A stretch of DNA of 64,000 bases, taken from NCBI GenBank assembly GCA_016708465.1, contig JADJFT010000003.1, positions 248,001 through 312,000 on the forward strand, in the 5' to 3' direction. The translations under genes and the position numbers were made by a program. The DNA is from Rhodanobacteraceae bacterium (GTDB lineage: Bacteria; Pseudomonadota; Gammaproteobacteria; Xanthomonadales; Ahniellaceae). This document shows, in pieces, positions 17,436 to 26,155 of the stretch. Numbering within the stretch: position 1 is the stretch's first letter; every line of letters starts with the position of its first letter. The notes beneath the pieces were generated by a model that did not search any database, was not told where the DNA came from, and was given only the letters and a program-made list of their open reading frames with translations.

Positions 17436-18874
17436 TGCTGCAGCGTGCGCGCATAGGCATCGCGCAGCGCGGCTTCGAATAACGGCATGAAGCGCGTCGG
17501 ATCAGTCAGCGACGAATGCGTGACCAGAGCGGGCAGGCGTGCCGATAGCGCGTGGCGGTGCGCGTCGTTGCGCAACAGATCGACGGCACCGGTGACGAAG
17601 TCGTCATCGCTGTGTGCGATCAGTTCGTCAAGACCGAGATGCGCCAGAATCGCGAGGCTGGAGCGCGTATGCGGCAGCGTGCCCGGACGGGTAATTACCG
17701 GCAGGCCAGCATGCAGACAGTCGAGCGTGGTGGTGGCACCGCTGAACACCAGCGGATCGAGGGCGACATCAATGCCGCCAACCAGCGTGTGGTACGCGGC
17801 TTCGCCGACACGGTCGATCAATTCCACCCGTTCGTGCAATGCGGCAGGCAGCGCAGCGAGTGCAACGTGGCGGGCGCGTTCGCCGGCAATGCCGATCACG
17901 CGCAGGCGCGATCCCGGCACTTGGTCCAACACGCGCGCGGCGAGTGCATACAGCCGTGGCGAGGCTTTGTTGGTTGCATTGACGATGCCGAGTACACGGC
18001 TATTACCTGCGCTTGTACGGCGCATCGCGAGGCGCGGCGGTGGTGTCGCACACCACTGCGGGACATCAAGTCGCAGCGGTTGCTCGACGCACCACGATCT
18101 TGAATCCGGTGGGTCCGTCCAACGATCGCAGATGCGCGCATTGATCGCCGCCACACCGGTTGTCGCGACATAGTCGAGCCAGGTGATCTGCAGCGGCGCG
18201 GGGCGATAGGCCAGCGAATCCAGCACGAAACCATGACAGTGGCCAACCAGGTCAACGGCAACATCAACGCCGCAACGTGCGAGCGCGATTGCAAGATCAC
18301 GCGGCGCGATGTCGCTGATCGACACGTGCGCAACTTGTGGATAACGCTGTCGGGCATCGGCGATTGCCGCCGCATCGCTGGCGCCGTAGAAAAAGGCGGC
18401 ATGCCAGCGCGACCGATCATGGTGTGTGGCCAACATCGGTACGAAGCGGGCCAGCGCGGTGTGTGCGTCGACGCCGAGATAGGCGACACGCAATGGGCCA
18501 TCAGCGCGTCGCGGCACTTGCTTGAACAGTTCCGCGCGCGTCGGCACGAAGCGTGTGCCGTAGTGAGCGTGCAGGTCGAGAAACAGCGCCGGGTCTTCCG
18601 GCTCGCGCAACTTTTCCAGAATCAGTCGGTTCTGCGCAATGGTGGCGTCCTGCGGCGCCAGTAATTCCGCTTCCGCGATTGCCGCCAGCGCTTCGCCGCC
18701 GCGACCCTGATGCGCCAGTGTGACTGCGATCTCGGTGAGCAGACGTGGGCGCAGGGTGGCGTCACTCAGTAACGCCCGATAAGCATCTTCGGCGGCATCC
18801 AGTTGCCACGCTGCACGCAGCCGTTCGGCGCGCTCGAACTCGGCGTCGAGTACCTGCAGCGACGTGGTTGTCAT
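17432..18874 (-). CDS. TPR plus SPINDLY/O-GlcNAc transferase-like glycosyltransferase (GT41)
   Basis: An N-terminal helical region of about 120 residues has TPR character (AWQLDAAEDAYRALL, EALAAIAEAELLAP). Two GT-B halves follow, with hallmark OGT blocks VDLVGHCHGFVLDSLAYRPAP, ITWLDYVATTG and FSGATTTLDCLHAGLPVITRPG. In eukaryotes this family transfers GlcNAc to Ser or Thr; bacterial members glycosylate proteins, but most targets are unknown. The ATG at 18872-18874 overlaps the stop of ubiB (ATGA) and the GTG of the next gene overlaps its own stop, so it sits inside a tightly coupled operon. Around 480 residues, with a shorter TPR region than animal OGT. Confidence 0.85.
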   Translation of the reverse strand: MTTTSLQVLDAEFERAERLRAAWQLDAAEDAYRALLSDATLRPRLLTEIAVTLAHQGRGGEALAAIAEAELLAPQDATIAQNRLILEKLREPEDPALFLDLHAHYGTRFVPTRAELFKQVPRRADGPLRVAYLGVDAHTALARFVPMLATHHDRSRWHAAFFYGASDAAAIADARQRYPQVAHVSISDIAPRDLAIALARCGVDVAVDLVGHCHGFVLDSLAYRPAPLQITWLDYVATTGVAAINARICDRWTDPPDSRSWCVEQPLRLDVPQWCATPPPRLAMRRTSAGNSRVLGIVNATNKASPRLYALAARVLDQVPGSRLRVIGIAGERARHVALAALPAALHERVELIDRVGEAAYHTLVGGIDVALDPLVFSGATTTLDCLHAGLPVITRPGTLPHTRSSLAILAHLGLDELIAHSDDDFVTGAVDLLRNDAHRHALSARLPALVTHSSLTDPTRFMPLFEAALRDAYARTLQQ

Positions 18875-20527
18875 CGCCCGCGCAACGCTGCGACGAACGC
18901 CATCACACCGCCAATCAACGCGATCCACAGACCGGCCGGTTGCCCGAACCAGTGGGTTCCGCCCGCTTCGAGGGCGTAGAGCAGCGTCGCCGCGATCAGC
19001 AAGGCCGCGCCGATCACCGCCCAAACGACACGACGTTGGCCGCGATCGGAGACATCGGCAAGCCGCCGCAGGTCTTCCGAACGGATATGCGATCGCGCTT
19101 CGCCGTCGACTGCCTGACGCAACCAGATATGCAACAACCGTGGCAGTTCCGGTGCCTGTTCGAGAATCTCTGGCAGGCGGTCGCGGAAGCGGTCACGCAG
19201 TTCGTTCAATCCGTAGCGTTTCTTCATCAAGTCCGCGAGCACCGGCTGCGCGACTGCCCAGATATCAAGCTTCGGATGCAGCAGGCGCCCAACTCCCTCC
19301 ACATTCAGCAAGGTCTTCTGCAGCAGTAGCAGTTGCGGCTGGATGGTCAATTCATAACGATGTGCGAGTTTGAATAGTTTGACGACCACTTCGCCAATCG
19401 AGATTTCTGACAGTGGTCGCGTGAAATACGGCTCGCAGACCGAGCGTACGGCAGCTTCGAGTTCATCGATACGCACGTGCGCTGGCATCCATCCGGCTTC
19501 GAGGTGCAACTCCGCCACCCGCCGATAGTCGCGCTCGAACATCGCCCGGAAGTTTTCGGCGAGATGGCGCAAATCAGTATCCGGCAATGCGCCCATGATG
19601 CCGAAGTCGAGTGCGATGAAGCGTGGATCGTCCTTGCGTTGCAGGTCGACCCAGATGTTGCCCGGATGCGCATCGGCGTGGAAAAAGTTATCGCGAAATA
19701 CCTGTGTAAAACAGCCGCACACCCTTTTCCGCAAGCTTGATGCGGTCGATCCCGGCGGCGTCGATCTCCGCTAGGTTGTCGGACGGAATGCCATACACAC
19801 GCTCCAGCGTCAGCACACGCTGTTTCGACCAGTCCCAATACACGCGCGGCACGTAGAGATCATTTGAGCCTTCGAAATTGCGCCGCAACAGGCTCGCGTT
19901 GGCACCCTCGCGTTGCAGGTCGATCTCGCCGCGTAGCGTGCGTTCGATTTCGGCGACAATTTCGCGTGGCTGCAGCTTGTCGGCGCGAGCGGAAGCGTGG
20001 CGCTCGAACAATCCCGCCATCGCCTTGAGCAAGGCGAGATCTGCCGTAATGCGTTGTTCGATACCGGGGCGCAGCACCTTGATCACAACCTCGCTGCCAT
20101 CCGGCAACTCAGCGGCATGCACCTGCGCGATCGATGCCGAGGCCAGTGGCTCGACCTCGAAACGGCGGAATAGCTGATTGATCGGTTGGCCAAGTTCGGC
20201 CTCGATCACGCGCTGCGCCTCGATGCCTGGGAACGGCGCGACACGATCCTGCAACAGCGCCAGTTCCTCGGCGATGTCGGTCGGCAACAAGTCACGTCGG
20301 GTCGACAGGATCTGTCCGAATTTCACGAACAGTGGACCCAACTCCTGCAATGCCAAGCGCAGGCGTGCGCCGCGTGACAACGCACCGAGGTCGCCGCGCG
20401 GTGCCGGCACAAAACCGCGCAGCCAGCGCAACATGCGCAGGCCCGGCAGCAGATCAAGCAGGTCATCGAGGCGATATCGCACCAAGGTTGTGCCGATACC
20501 GATCAGACGGAACGCGGCACGGCTCAT
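18871..20527 (-). CDS. ubiB: UbiB (ABC1/AarF atypical kinase) for ubiquinone biosynthesis, frameshifted
   Basis: The first half (20527 to about 19711) has the KxGQ-type motif ELGPLFVKFGQILSTRRDLLP, the Ala-rich nucleotide loop PLASASIAQVHAAEL and the conserved Lys in EVVIKVLRPG. The second half, in the next frame, resumes with FTQVFRDNFFHADAHPGN, then FIALDFGIMG, and ends with two membrane segments. The junction is an A4 run at 19708-19711 (T4 on the coding strand); the total length needs one base removed or two added. UbiB is a membrane ATPase/kinase-like protein that supports the ubiquinone-synthesis complex. The start overlaps the ubiJ stop (ATGA). Loss would be severe for a respiring cell, so a homopolymer error is the likelier explanation. 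Confidence 0.88.
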
Positions 20528-21159
20528 GAACGCGCCTTGATACCGCGATTCAGCCGCGCTTCGAGTCGATCGACGCCATCGCGCAGGTGATCGACCTCAT
20601 CGGCAAAGGCACCGAGTTCTTCGCGTGTCGCAACATCGCGGCTTTCCTCGCGCAGGTATTCGGATGCGGATTCAGCAAACGAGGCCGCGCCTGATCGGGC
20701 ATTGCGCAAGCCATCGGCGAGGGCGCGGCCGATCTGCGGCCCGAGCGTCGGGCCGAGATGTCGCGCGAACGCGGCATCCCAGTCCGGTGCGAAGCGTTTT
20801 GCAATTTGCTCGATACGGCGCAGCAACTCGGCGTCGCCGGAAATATTGACGCGTCCCACCGGCAGGCCACCGCGGGTGTCGGGACGCAATAGCCCGATCA
20901 GCCCGGATAGCGTAGTCGCGAGCGATACATCCGGGGCGTCGCCGCGATTCGGCCCGACCTTGAGGGCGCCGTGTTCTACCGACAAACGCATTGACCACTG
21001 CGGTGCCGACCACGTCAGGGCGATGGAACGGCCCTCCAGCGTGGCGAGATCGGCCTGTAGATCGGGGTCAACGCGGGTGGCGAGGTTCAGTACAGTTTCG
21101 AGCACGGCACCGAGGCGGGCGCGCAACCGGGACAGCGAATCAGGCGTGGTGTTCATCAT
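20524..21159 (-). CDS. ubiJ: UbiJ, SCP2-domain ubiquinone biosynthesis accessory factor
   Basis: The protein has 211 residues. A sterol-carrier-like SCP2 domain occupies about residues 15-115, ending with the family block GRVNISGDAELLRRIEQIAKRF. A C-terminal part rich in charged helix (REELGAFADEVDHLRDGVDRLEARL) is probably a coiled coil. UbiJ binds the isoprenoid tail in the ubiquinone biosynthesis complex together with UbiK and UbiB. Its stop overlaps the ubiB start by ATGA, and its own start overlaps the stop of the SGNH gene upstream. No ubiE is visible; in many gammaproteobacteria it precedes ubiJ. Confidence 0.88.
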   Translation of the reverse strand: MMNTTPDSLSRLRARLGAVLETVLNLATRVDPDLQADLATLEGRSIALTWSAPQWSMRLSVEHGALKVGPNRGDAPDVSLATTLSGLIGLLRPDTRGGLPVGRVNISGDAELLRRIEQIAKRFAPDWDAAFARHLGPTLGPQIGRALADGLRNARSGAASFAESASEYLREESRDVATREELGAFADEVDHLRDGVDRLEARLNRGIKARS

Positions 21160-21812
21160 CGCAGTTTAGCGGGCGTGGCCATGGACAGTGCGTGGACGAT
21201 GACGTCGATCCAGCGTGCATACATTGCAGCGGACGGATGGAGACCATCGTCGCCGAGCATGTCGTGGTCATCACCGCGATCACGCGACGTCGGCGTGATG
21301 TCGATGAAGCCGACGCCGCGCGTCTTGCCGACCTGCTGTGCCGCAGTATTGAAGGCATCGATCTCGGCGGCGATGCCCGCACGGCCGCGACCATCACGCG
21401 TTGCAAACGTGGTAACGCCCCAGTCCGGAATCGACACCACGAAGACGCGCGCGGCGTCGCCCTCGGCAAGCGCGATGGCGCGGTCGAGCAAGATGCGGAA
21501 CTCCGACGTGTAGTTCGCAACCGTGCGGCCGCGATACTGGTTGTTCACACCGATCTGCAGCGAGACATGGGCATAGCGTGGGTGCAGTTGCTGCGCTTCG
21601 ATTGCGAGTGCCAATTCGTCCGTGGTCCATCCGGTATGCGCGATGATCTGCGGCGCATCCCAATGCAAGCGCTGCGCCAGTTGCACCGGCCAACGCCCGG
21701 ATTCGGGCACGGCCTCGCCGATCGTGTAGGAGTCGCCGAGGGCGAGGTAGTTGTCGGCGGCCATGGTTGTTACCGCAACCAACAGCAGCGCGATTGCGAC
21801 AACCCGGCGCAC
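21156..21812 (-). CDS. Secreted SGNH/GDSL hydrolase
   Basis: From GTG 21812 the protein begins with a signal peptide (VRRVVAIALLLVAVTTMAA) followed at once by the block I nucleophile LALGDSYTIGE. Block II has Gly in HTGWTTDEL, block III is QIGVNNQYRG with the Asn, and block V is DDGLHPSAAMYARW with Asp and His. The product is probably periplasmic or secreted and hydrolyses ester bonds. An upstream extension to 21893 would overlap alaA, so I take GTG 21812, five bases past the alaA stop. No clear ribosome site is present, suggesting reinitiation after alaA. It is fused into the alaA-ubiJ-ubiB unit. Confidence 0.8.
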   Translation of the reverse strand: MRRVVAIALLLVAVTTMAADNYLALGDSYTIGEAVPESGRWPVQLAQRLHWDAPQIIAHTGWTTDELALAIEAQQLHPRYAHVSLQIGVNNQYRGRTVANYTSEFRILLDRAIALAEGDAARVFVVSIPDWGVTTFATRDGRGRAGIAAEIDAFNTAAQQVGKTRGVGFIDITPTSRDRGDDHDMLGDDGLHPSAAMYARWIDVIVHALSMATPAKLR

Positions 21813-21816
21813 ACGC

Positions 21817-23061
21817 TCACGCCACCGCCATGTGCAAATGCGCCTGCTGTGATGCGCGCTCAAGTGCCCGCTCGATGCGCGCGAACACGTCATCCACCAG
21901 ATGCGCTTGCGGCAGCAACGTCAATCGGAAGTGCGTGCGGTAGGGCACATTGAAGCTACTGCCCGGCACCAGCAGCACATCTTCGGATTCGAGCAGTTCA
22001 AGCGCGAACCGGTGATCGTCGAACGCCGGTAATAGCGCGGTGTCGATGCCCGGGAACGCATATAGCGCGCCCATCGGTTTCACCAGCGTCAGGAAGCGGC
22101 TGCGCGCACAGGCGTCGACCACAGCGCGCCGCGTGTCGTGCAGACGGCCACCGGGTGCAATCAACGTGTTGATCGTGTTCGGGCCGAACAAGGCCGGCTG
22201 AATCGTCCATTGCGCGGTGACGTTGCTGCATAGACGCAAAGCCGCGAGCAGATCAAGTGCGTGGCGGTAGTCCTGTGCACGCTTGAGATAACCGGACAGG
22301 CTCATCCAGCCGACGCGCCAGCCACAGGCGCGATGCACTTTCGACAGGCCGGAAAAGGTCAGGCATACGGTTTCGGTGGCGACCGTCGCCATCGCCACGA
22401 ATTCGGCGTCGTCGTAGAGAATTTCGTCGTAGATCTCGTCGGCCATCACCACCAGACGATGGCGCGCCGCAAGATCCGCAATCTGTTCGAGCAGTGCGCG
22501 CGGATAGACCGCACCCGTCGGGTTATTCGGATTAATCACGACGATCGCGCGGGTGCGCGGTGTAATCCGTACTTCGATGTCGGCGATGTCCGGCACGAAG
22601 TCATTCTGTGGATGGCAGGGATAGTGCACGGCATAGCCGCCGTTGAGGATCACGGCTGCCGTCCACAGTGGGTAATCCGGCGACGGCACGAGCACTTCGT
22701 CACCGGGATTGAGCAAGCCGCGTAAGGCCAAGTCGATCAGTTCAGAGACACCGTTACCGATGAAGACGCTGTCGGGCGAAGCGTTTGGCGCGCCGCGCGC
22801 GATCTCACGCATCGCGATGGCTTCGCGTGCTGCAGCGAGTCCTTGCTGGTGACAATACGGATCGGATTGCGGCAGGTGCTCGCGGATTGCCGCGCGCAAA
22901 TGCGCCGGTGTCTCGAAACCGAACAGGCCAGGATTGCCGATGTTGAGTTTCACGATGGCGCGGCCCTGTTGCTCCAATTCGAGGGCGCGGCGGGCGAGTT
23001 CACCGCGAATTTCGTAGCGAACTTCTTGCAGGCGCGTGGCGGTCTCGATCTGGTGCGGCAT
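21817..23061 (-). CDS. alaA: Alanine-synthesising aminotransferase AlaA
   Basis: The 414-residue protein aligns throughout with E. coli AlaA: YEIRGELARRALELE, KLNIGNPGLFGF, IGNGVSELIDLALRGLL, VPSPDYPLWTAAVILNGG, INPNNPTGAVY and MADEIYDEILYDDAE. The PLP Lys is K241 in SGLSKVHRACGWRVGW. The enzyme moves an amino group from glutamate to pyruvate. I chose ATG 23061 because family sequence begins there; the frame is open upstream to 23415 but that extension is not conserved in character. It is the first gene of a minus-strand series that continues with SGNH, ubiJ and ubiB. Confidence 0.93.
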   Translation of the reverse strand: MPHQIETATRLQEVRYEIRGELARRALELEQQGRAIVKLNIGNPGLFGFETPAHLRAAIREHLPQSDPYCHQQGLAAAREAIAMREIARGAPNASPDSVFIGNGVSELIDLALRGLLNPGDEVLVPSPDYPLWTAAVILNGGYAVHYPCHPQNDFVPDIADIEVRITPRTRAIVVINPNNPTGAVYPRALLEQIADLAARHRLVVMADEIYDEILYDDAEFVAMATVATETVCLTFSGLSKVHRACGWRVGWMSLSGYLKRAQDYRHALDLLAALRLCSNVTAQWTIQPALFGPNTINTLIAPGGRLHDTRRAVVDACARSRFLTLVKPMGALYAFPGIDTALLPAFDDHRFALELLESEDVLLVPGSSFNVPYRTHFRLTLLPQAHLVDDVFARIERALERASQQAHLHMAVA

Positions 23062-23347
23062 GGCGGGCTCGTTGCTTCGTCGTGAACGCGGATCGTAACC
23101 AAGCCGCTGCCGAGTGAGTGATCGAGTCATGCCCAAACCGGCGTCGTCTTCGTACTGCCCGCAGATTGCCCGCCATCGCCGCGATCGCCGTGACCCCAAC
23201 CTTCGGCACCCATGACTGATGGCGGGAAACCTTTTGCCGGCAAACGCCATCTGAACCGTTGCCAACGTATTTTCGACCATGACTTCAGGCTCATAGCCGG
23301 CACGTTTGTTGGTGTTATGGTTGCCTACAACACCAGAGGAGAGCGTC
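23062..23347. other. Intergenic region between divergent alaA and the small ORF
   Basis: About 286 bases with no convincing gene on either strand. It must hold the promoters of alaA (minus) and of the small ORF plus adaptor gene (plus). AGAGGAGAG just before 23348 is a strong ribosome site. I see no RNA gene or repeat. Confidence 0.5.
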
Positions 23348-23476
23348 ATGAACACGTTTGAAAAGGTCCTGTTCGAAGCCCTGATGGACGTCATGGACAA
23401 GGTCTGGCACGACACCGAAATCGAGACGCGTTCGGCCGCCGAGGTCGCGAATGAGACCGAAGTCGAGTATCACTGA
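23348..23476 (+). CDS. Small acidic protein of 42 residues, unknown
   Basis: The ORF is ATG 23348 to TGA 23474-23476, preceded by the strong ribosome site AGAGGAGAG. It begins MNTFEKVLFEALMDVMDKVW and continues acidic (HDTEIETR, ANETEVEYH), with no membrane segment or signal peptide. The stop lies one base before the ATG of the adaptor lipoprotein, so the two are probably co-translated. I recognise no family. The strong ribosome site and spacing favour a real gene, perhaps a leader or small regulator of the operon. Confidence 0.5.
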   Translation: MNTFEKVLFEALMDVMDKVWHDTEIETRSAAEVANETEVEYH

Positions 23477-23477
23477 C

Positions 23478-24566
23478 ATGCGCAAGCTGTTGCTTTCAAT
23501 CGCGATTGCCATCGTTCTTGGCGCTGGTCTGAGTGCTTGCAGCCAGAGCGCAGCTGAGTCGGCAGCGAGCGCCGAGGCGGACGCGGCGCTTGCAGTCGAG
23601 ACGGTGCAGATCAAGCGTGGCGACATGGTGCGCGTGTTTTCGGGTACGGCGACGTTGGCCGCAGAGCGTGCAGCGAATCTGGTCAGCGAGAACGGTGGCG
23701 AAGTTCTAAATATTTACGTCGAAGAAGGTGATCGCGTCGCCGCTGGCCAGGTGCTGGCGCGCATTGATGGCGAACGCGCGCGCTTGGCGCTGGCCCAGAC
23801 CACGAGCATCGCCAAGCGCCTCGACCATGAAGCGCAGCGCGCCAGCCTGTTGCTGGACAAGCATATGATCGCTGCAGACGCCGTTGAGCGCGCAGGATTC
23901 GAGCGCGACGCCCAGCGTGCCGCCGTCGCGCTGGCGGCGCTCAGTCTTGGCAAAAGCGAAATCCGCGCGCCCTATGCCGGCGTGATCACGCGCCGCCATA
24001 TCAAGTCGGGCCAGTGGCTGTCGCCGAATGGTCTGGCCTTTGAAATCGCCGATTTCGACGATCTGGTCGCCGACGTGCCGGTACCCGAAAAGGAACTCGC
24101 CGGCCTTCGTACCGGCCAGCCGGTCGCGGTGACTGCCGATGCTTTTCGTGGTGGCGAATTTCTCGGCCAAGTTGAACGCATCGGCGCCATCGTCGACGCC
24201 GCCAGCGGCACTGCGAATGTGCGTATCTCCATCGACGAAGCGGATACGCCGCTGCGTCCGGGCCAGTTCGTGCGCATCGCGATCGAACGCGAACGCATCG
24301 CCGATGCCCTGTTATTGCCGAAATCGGCGCTGATGATGGGCGGCCGCCAGCCGGAAGTGTTCACCGTTGCACAAGGCAAGGCGCACCGCCAACCGGTGGT
24401 ACTCGGCGGTGAGCAAGATGGTTGGGTGCAATTGCTCGGCGGTCTCGCTGAAGGCGCGCATGTCGTCCAGCTCGGTCAGTCGCAACTGAGCGACGGCGAC
24501 GCCGTCACGATCGTCAACCGCGCCGCGACGACCATTGCGCGGGAAATCTTGCGCAGCACACCATAG
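23478..24566 (+). CDS. RND-type periplasmic adaptor (membrane fusion) lipoprotein
   Basis: The signal sequence ends in a lipobox (MRKLLLSIAIAIVLGAGLSAC), so it is an inner-membrane lipoprotein. The barrel-sandwich hybrid halves are VSENGGEVLNIYVEEGDRV (about residue 75) and EIRAPYAGVITRRHIKSG (about 170), around a short coiled-coil hairpin. Beta-barrel and membrane-proximal domains follow. Such adaptors link an RND pump to an outer-membrane channel. No pump gene follows here; the next gene is convergent and unrelated. It therefore either serves a pump encoded elsewhere or is a leftover. Confidence 0.87.
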   Translation: MRKLLLSIAIAIVLGAGLSACSQSAAESAASAEADAALAVETVQIKRGDMVRVFSGTATLAAERAANLVSENGGEVLNIYVEEGDRVAAGQVLARIDGERARLALAQTTSIAKRLDHEAQRASLLLDKHMIAADAVERAGFERDAQRAAVALAALSLGKSEIRAPYAGVITRRHIKSGQWLSPNGLAFEIADFDDLVADVPVPEKELAGLRTGQPVAVTADAFRGGEFLGQVERIGAIVDAASGTANVRISIDEADTPLRPGQFVRIAIERERIADALLLPKSALMMGGRQPEVFTVAQGKAHRQPVVLGGEQDGWVQLLGGLAEGAHVVQLGQSQLSDGDAVTIVNRAATTIAREILRSTP

Positions 24567-24601
24567 GGTTTCCCCCAAGCTGCGGGCACACGGATCGTGC
24601 C

Positions 24602-24988
24602 CTAGCCTTTCTGCTTGGTCCGCAGCAGCAACGCCGCCGCGAGCGCAAATCCGATTTCGGTGGCTGCTGCGACGCGCAAGAAAAACGAGTCGCTACCGTC
24701 GATGCCCATGCCGACGACACGCGTCAGCCCAATGGCGCCGTAGCAGATCAACGTCAGCCAGAGGCCGTCTCGCCAGCGCGATGTGCGCGTTGCGCAGAAC
24801 AAGATCGCGCTGCCGAGCGCCACTTCCACGCCACCATAAAATGCCCGCAGCTCGGTCGCCGCAATTGCGCCTTCGGTCGCCACACCAGCAAGCGCCAGCG
24901 TCTCGATCGGTGCAATCAGGAAGGCGATGCCGAATCCCAGAAAAGAAAGGCCAGACAGCGACAACACCAGTGGCTTCAAAATACGCAT
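24602..24988 (-). CDS. DUF4345-like four-helix membrane protein
   Basis: The 128-residue protein has four predicted membrane helices: LVLSLSGLSFLGFGIAFLI, the VEVALGSAILFC segment, GLWLTLICYGAIGLTRVVG and IGFALAAALLLR. The conserved pattern ELRAFYGGVEVALG after helix one fits the DUF4345 family. The function is unknown. It lies alone between a plus-strand adaptor gene and plus-strand rsgA, transcribed the opposite way. Confidence 0.75.
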   Translation of the reverse strand: MRILKPLVLSLSGLSFLGFGIAFLIAPIETLALAGVATEGAIAATELRAFYGGVEVALGSAILFCATRTSRWRDGLWLTLICYGAIGLTRVVGMGIDGSDSFFLRVAAATEIGFALAAALLLRTKQKG

Positions 24989-25074
24989 CCATCACCTCGT
25001 CGACAGCGTTCAGCCGAGCATAGGCGGCGCCAAGTGAAGTGCGCGCATGCACGGCCCTGCTCCTACAATGCGGC

Positions 25075-26154
25075 ATGACTGAAATTGACCACCTGTCCGC
25101 GCTGCGCCGCATCGGCTGGCGCGATGAGCACTTGCCGACGCCGCCGTTCACCGACGCAAGATTGGGGCGCGTGATCGTGCAGCACCGCAATGCATTCGAG
25201 GTGCACGATGGCGTCGCTGTGCTTTGGGCGCGAACCAAATCATCGGCGCGGCGCAAGGACGTGGACGATGCGGTGCGTCCGTCGGTCGGCGATTGGGTAT
25301 GGATGAGCGCTGCAATCAACGATGAATGGCAGATCGAGGCACGGTTGCCGCGACATAGCCAATTGCGTCGCATCGCCGCCGGTGAATCCGGGCGCGAGCA
25401 AATCATTGCCGCCAATATCGACACGGTATTGATCGTGTGCGGGCTGGATGGCGATTTCAATCCGCGCCGCATTGAACGCTATCTCGCCATCGTCGGCGAG
25501 TCCGGCGCGACACCGGTGATCGTGTTGACCAAGGCCGATCGCGCCGATGATGCGCAGGCTTGCCATGATGAGTTACGCCGACTCGCCGGCGACAGTGGTC
25601 ACGTGTTTACGCTGAACGCCAAGGACCCCGAGCAAGTCGCCATGCTATCGCCGTGGTTAGGCCACGGTGCCACGGCGGTACTGGTTGGGTCGAGTGGTGC
25701 CGGCAAGTCGACCTTGACCAACAGCTTGCTCGGCGTCGAGAGAATGCGCACGAACACGGTTCGCGAAAACGATTCGCGCGGCCGCCACACGACCACGTTC
25801 CGTGCCCTGATCCAGCTTCCCGGTGGTGGCTGCATCATCGACACGCCGGGGATGCGCGAGATCAAACTCACCGGTGAGGAACCGGTCGAGGAGACCAGTT
25901 TCACCGACATCGAGGATCTGCTGGGCCAGTGCCGGTTTCGCGATTGTGCCCACGGGCGCGAGCCTGGCTGTGCGGTTCGCGCGGCGATCGCTGACGGACG
26001 CATCGAAGAGCGGCGCTACGAGGGCTATCTGAAATTACTCATGGAGCGCGATGCGGCCAAGTTACGGGCAGCCGAGCAGGAGAAACGCGCCGCCGATCGG
26101 GTGCAGAGCAAGGCGCTCGGGGCGCGCCTAACCGACAAGTACGGCAAGCGCTGA
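25075..26154 (+). CDS. rsgA: Ribosome small-subunit-dependent GTPase RsgA
   Basis: An N-terminal OB-type domain (GRVIVQHRN, VGDWVWM) is followed by a circularly permuted GTPase. The G4 motif VLTKADRAD comes before G1 GSSGAGKST, then switch I with RGRHTTT and G3 DTPGMRE. The C-terminal zinc-binding part has CRFRDCAHGREPGC with the expected Cys and His residues. RsgA acts late in 30S subunit maturation. I start at ATG 25075, which gives 359 residues; the frame is open 36 bases further upstream without a better start. One base separates its stop from the next ATG. Confidence 0.95.
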   Translation: MTEIDHLSALRRIGWRDEHLPTPPFTDARLGRVIVQHRNAFEVHDGVAVLWARTKSSARRKDVDDAVRPSVGDWVWMSAAINDEWQIEARLPRHSQLRRIAAGESGREQIIAANIDTVLIVCGLDGDFNPRRIERYLAIVGESGATPVIVLTKADRADDAQACHDELRRLAGDSGHVFTLNAKDPEQVAMLSPWLGHGATAVLVGSSGAGKSTLTNSLLGVERMRTNTVRENDSRGRHTTTFRALIQLPGGGCIIDTPGMREIKLTGEEPVEETSFTDIEDLLGQCRFRDCAHGREPGCAVRAAIADGRIEERRYEGYLKLLMERDAAKLRAAEQEKRAADRVQSKALGARLTDKYGKR

Positions 26155-26155
26155 C

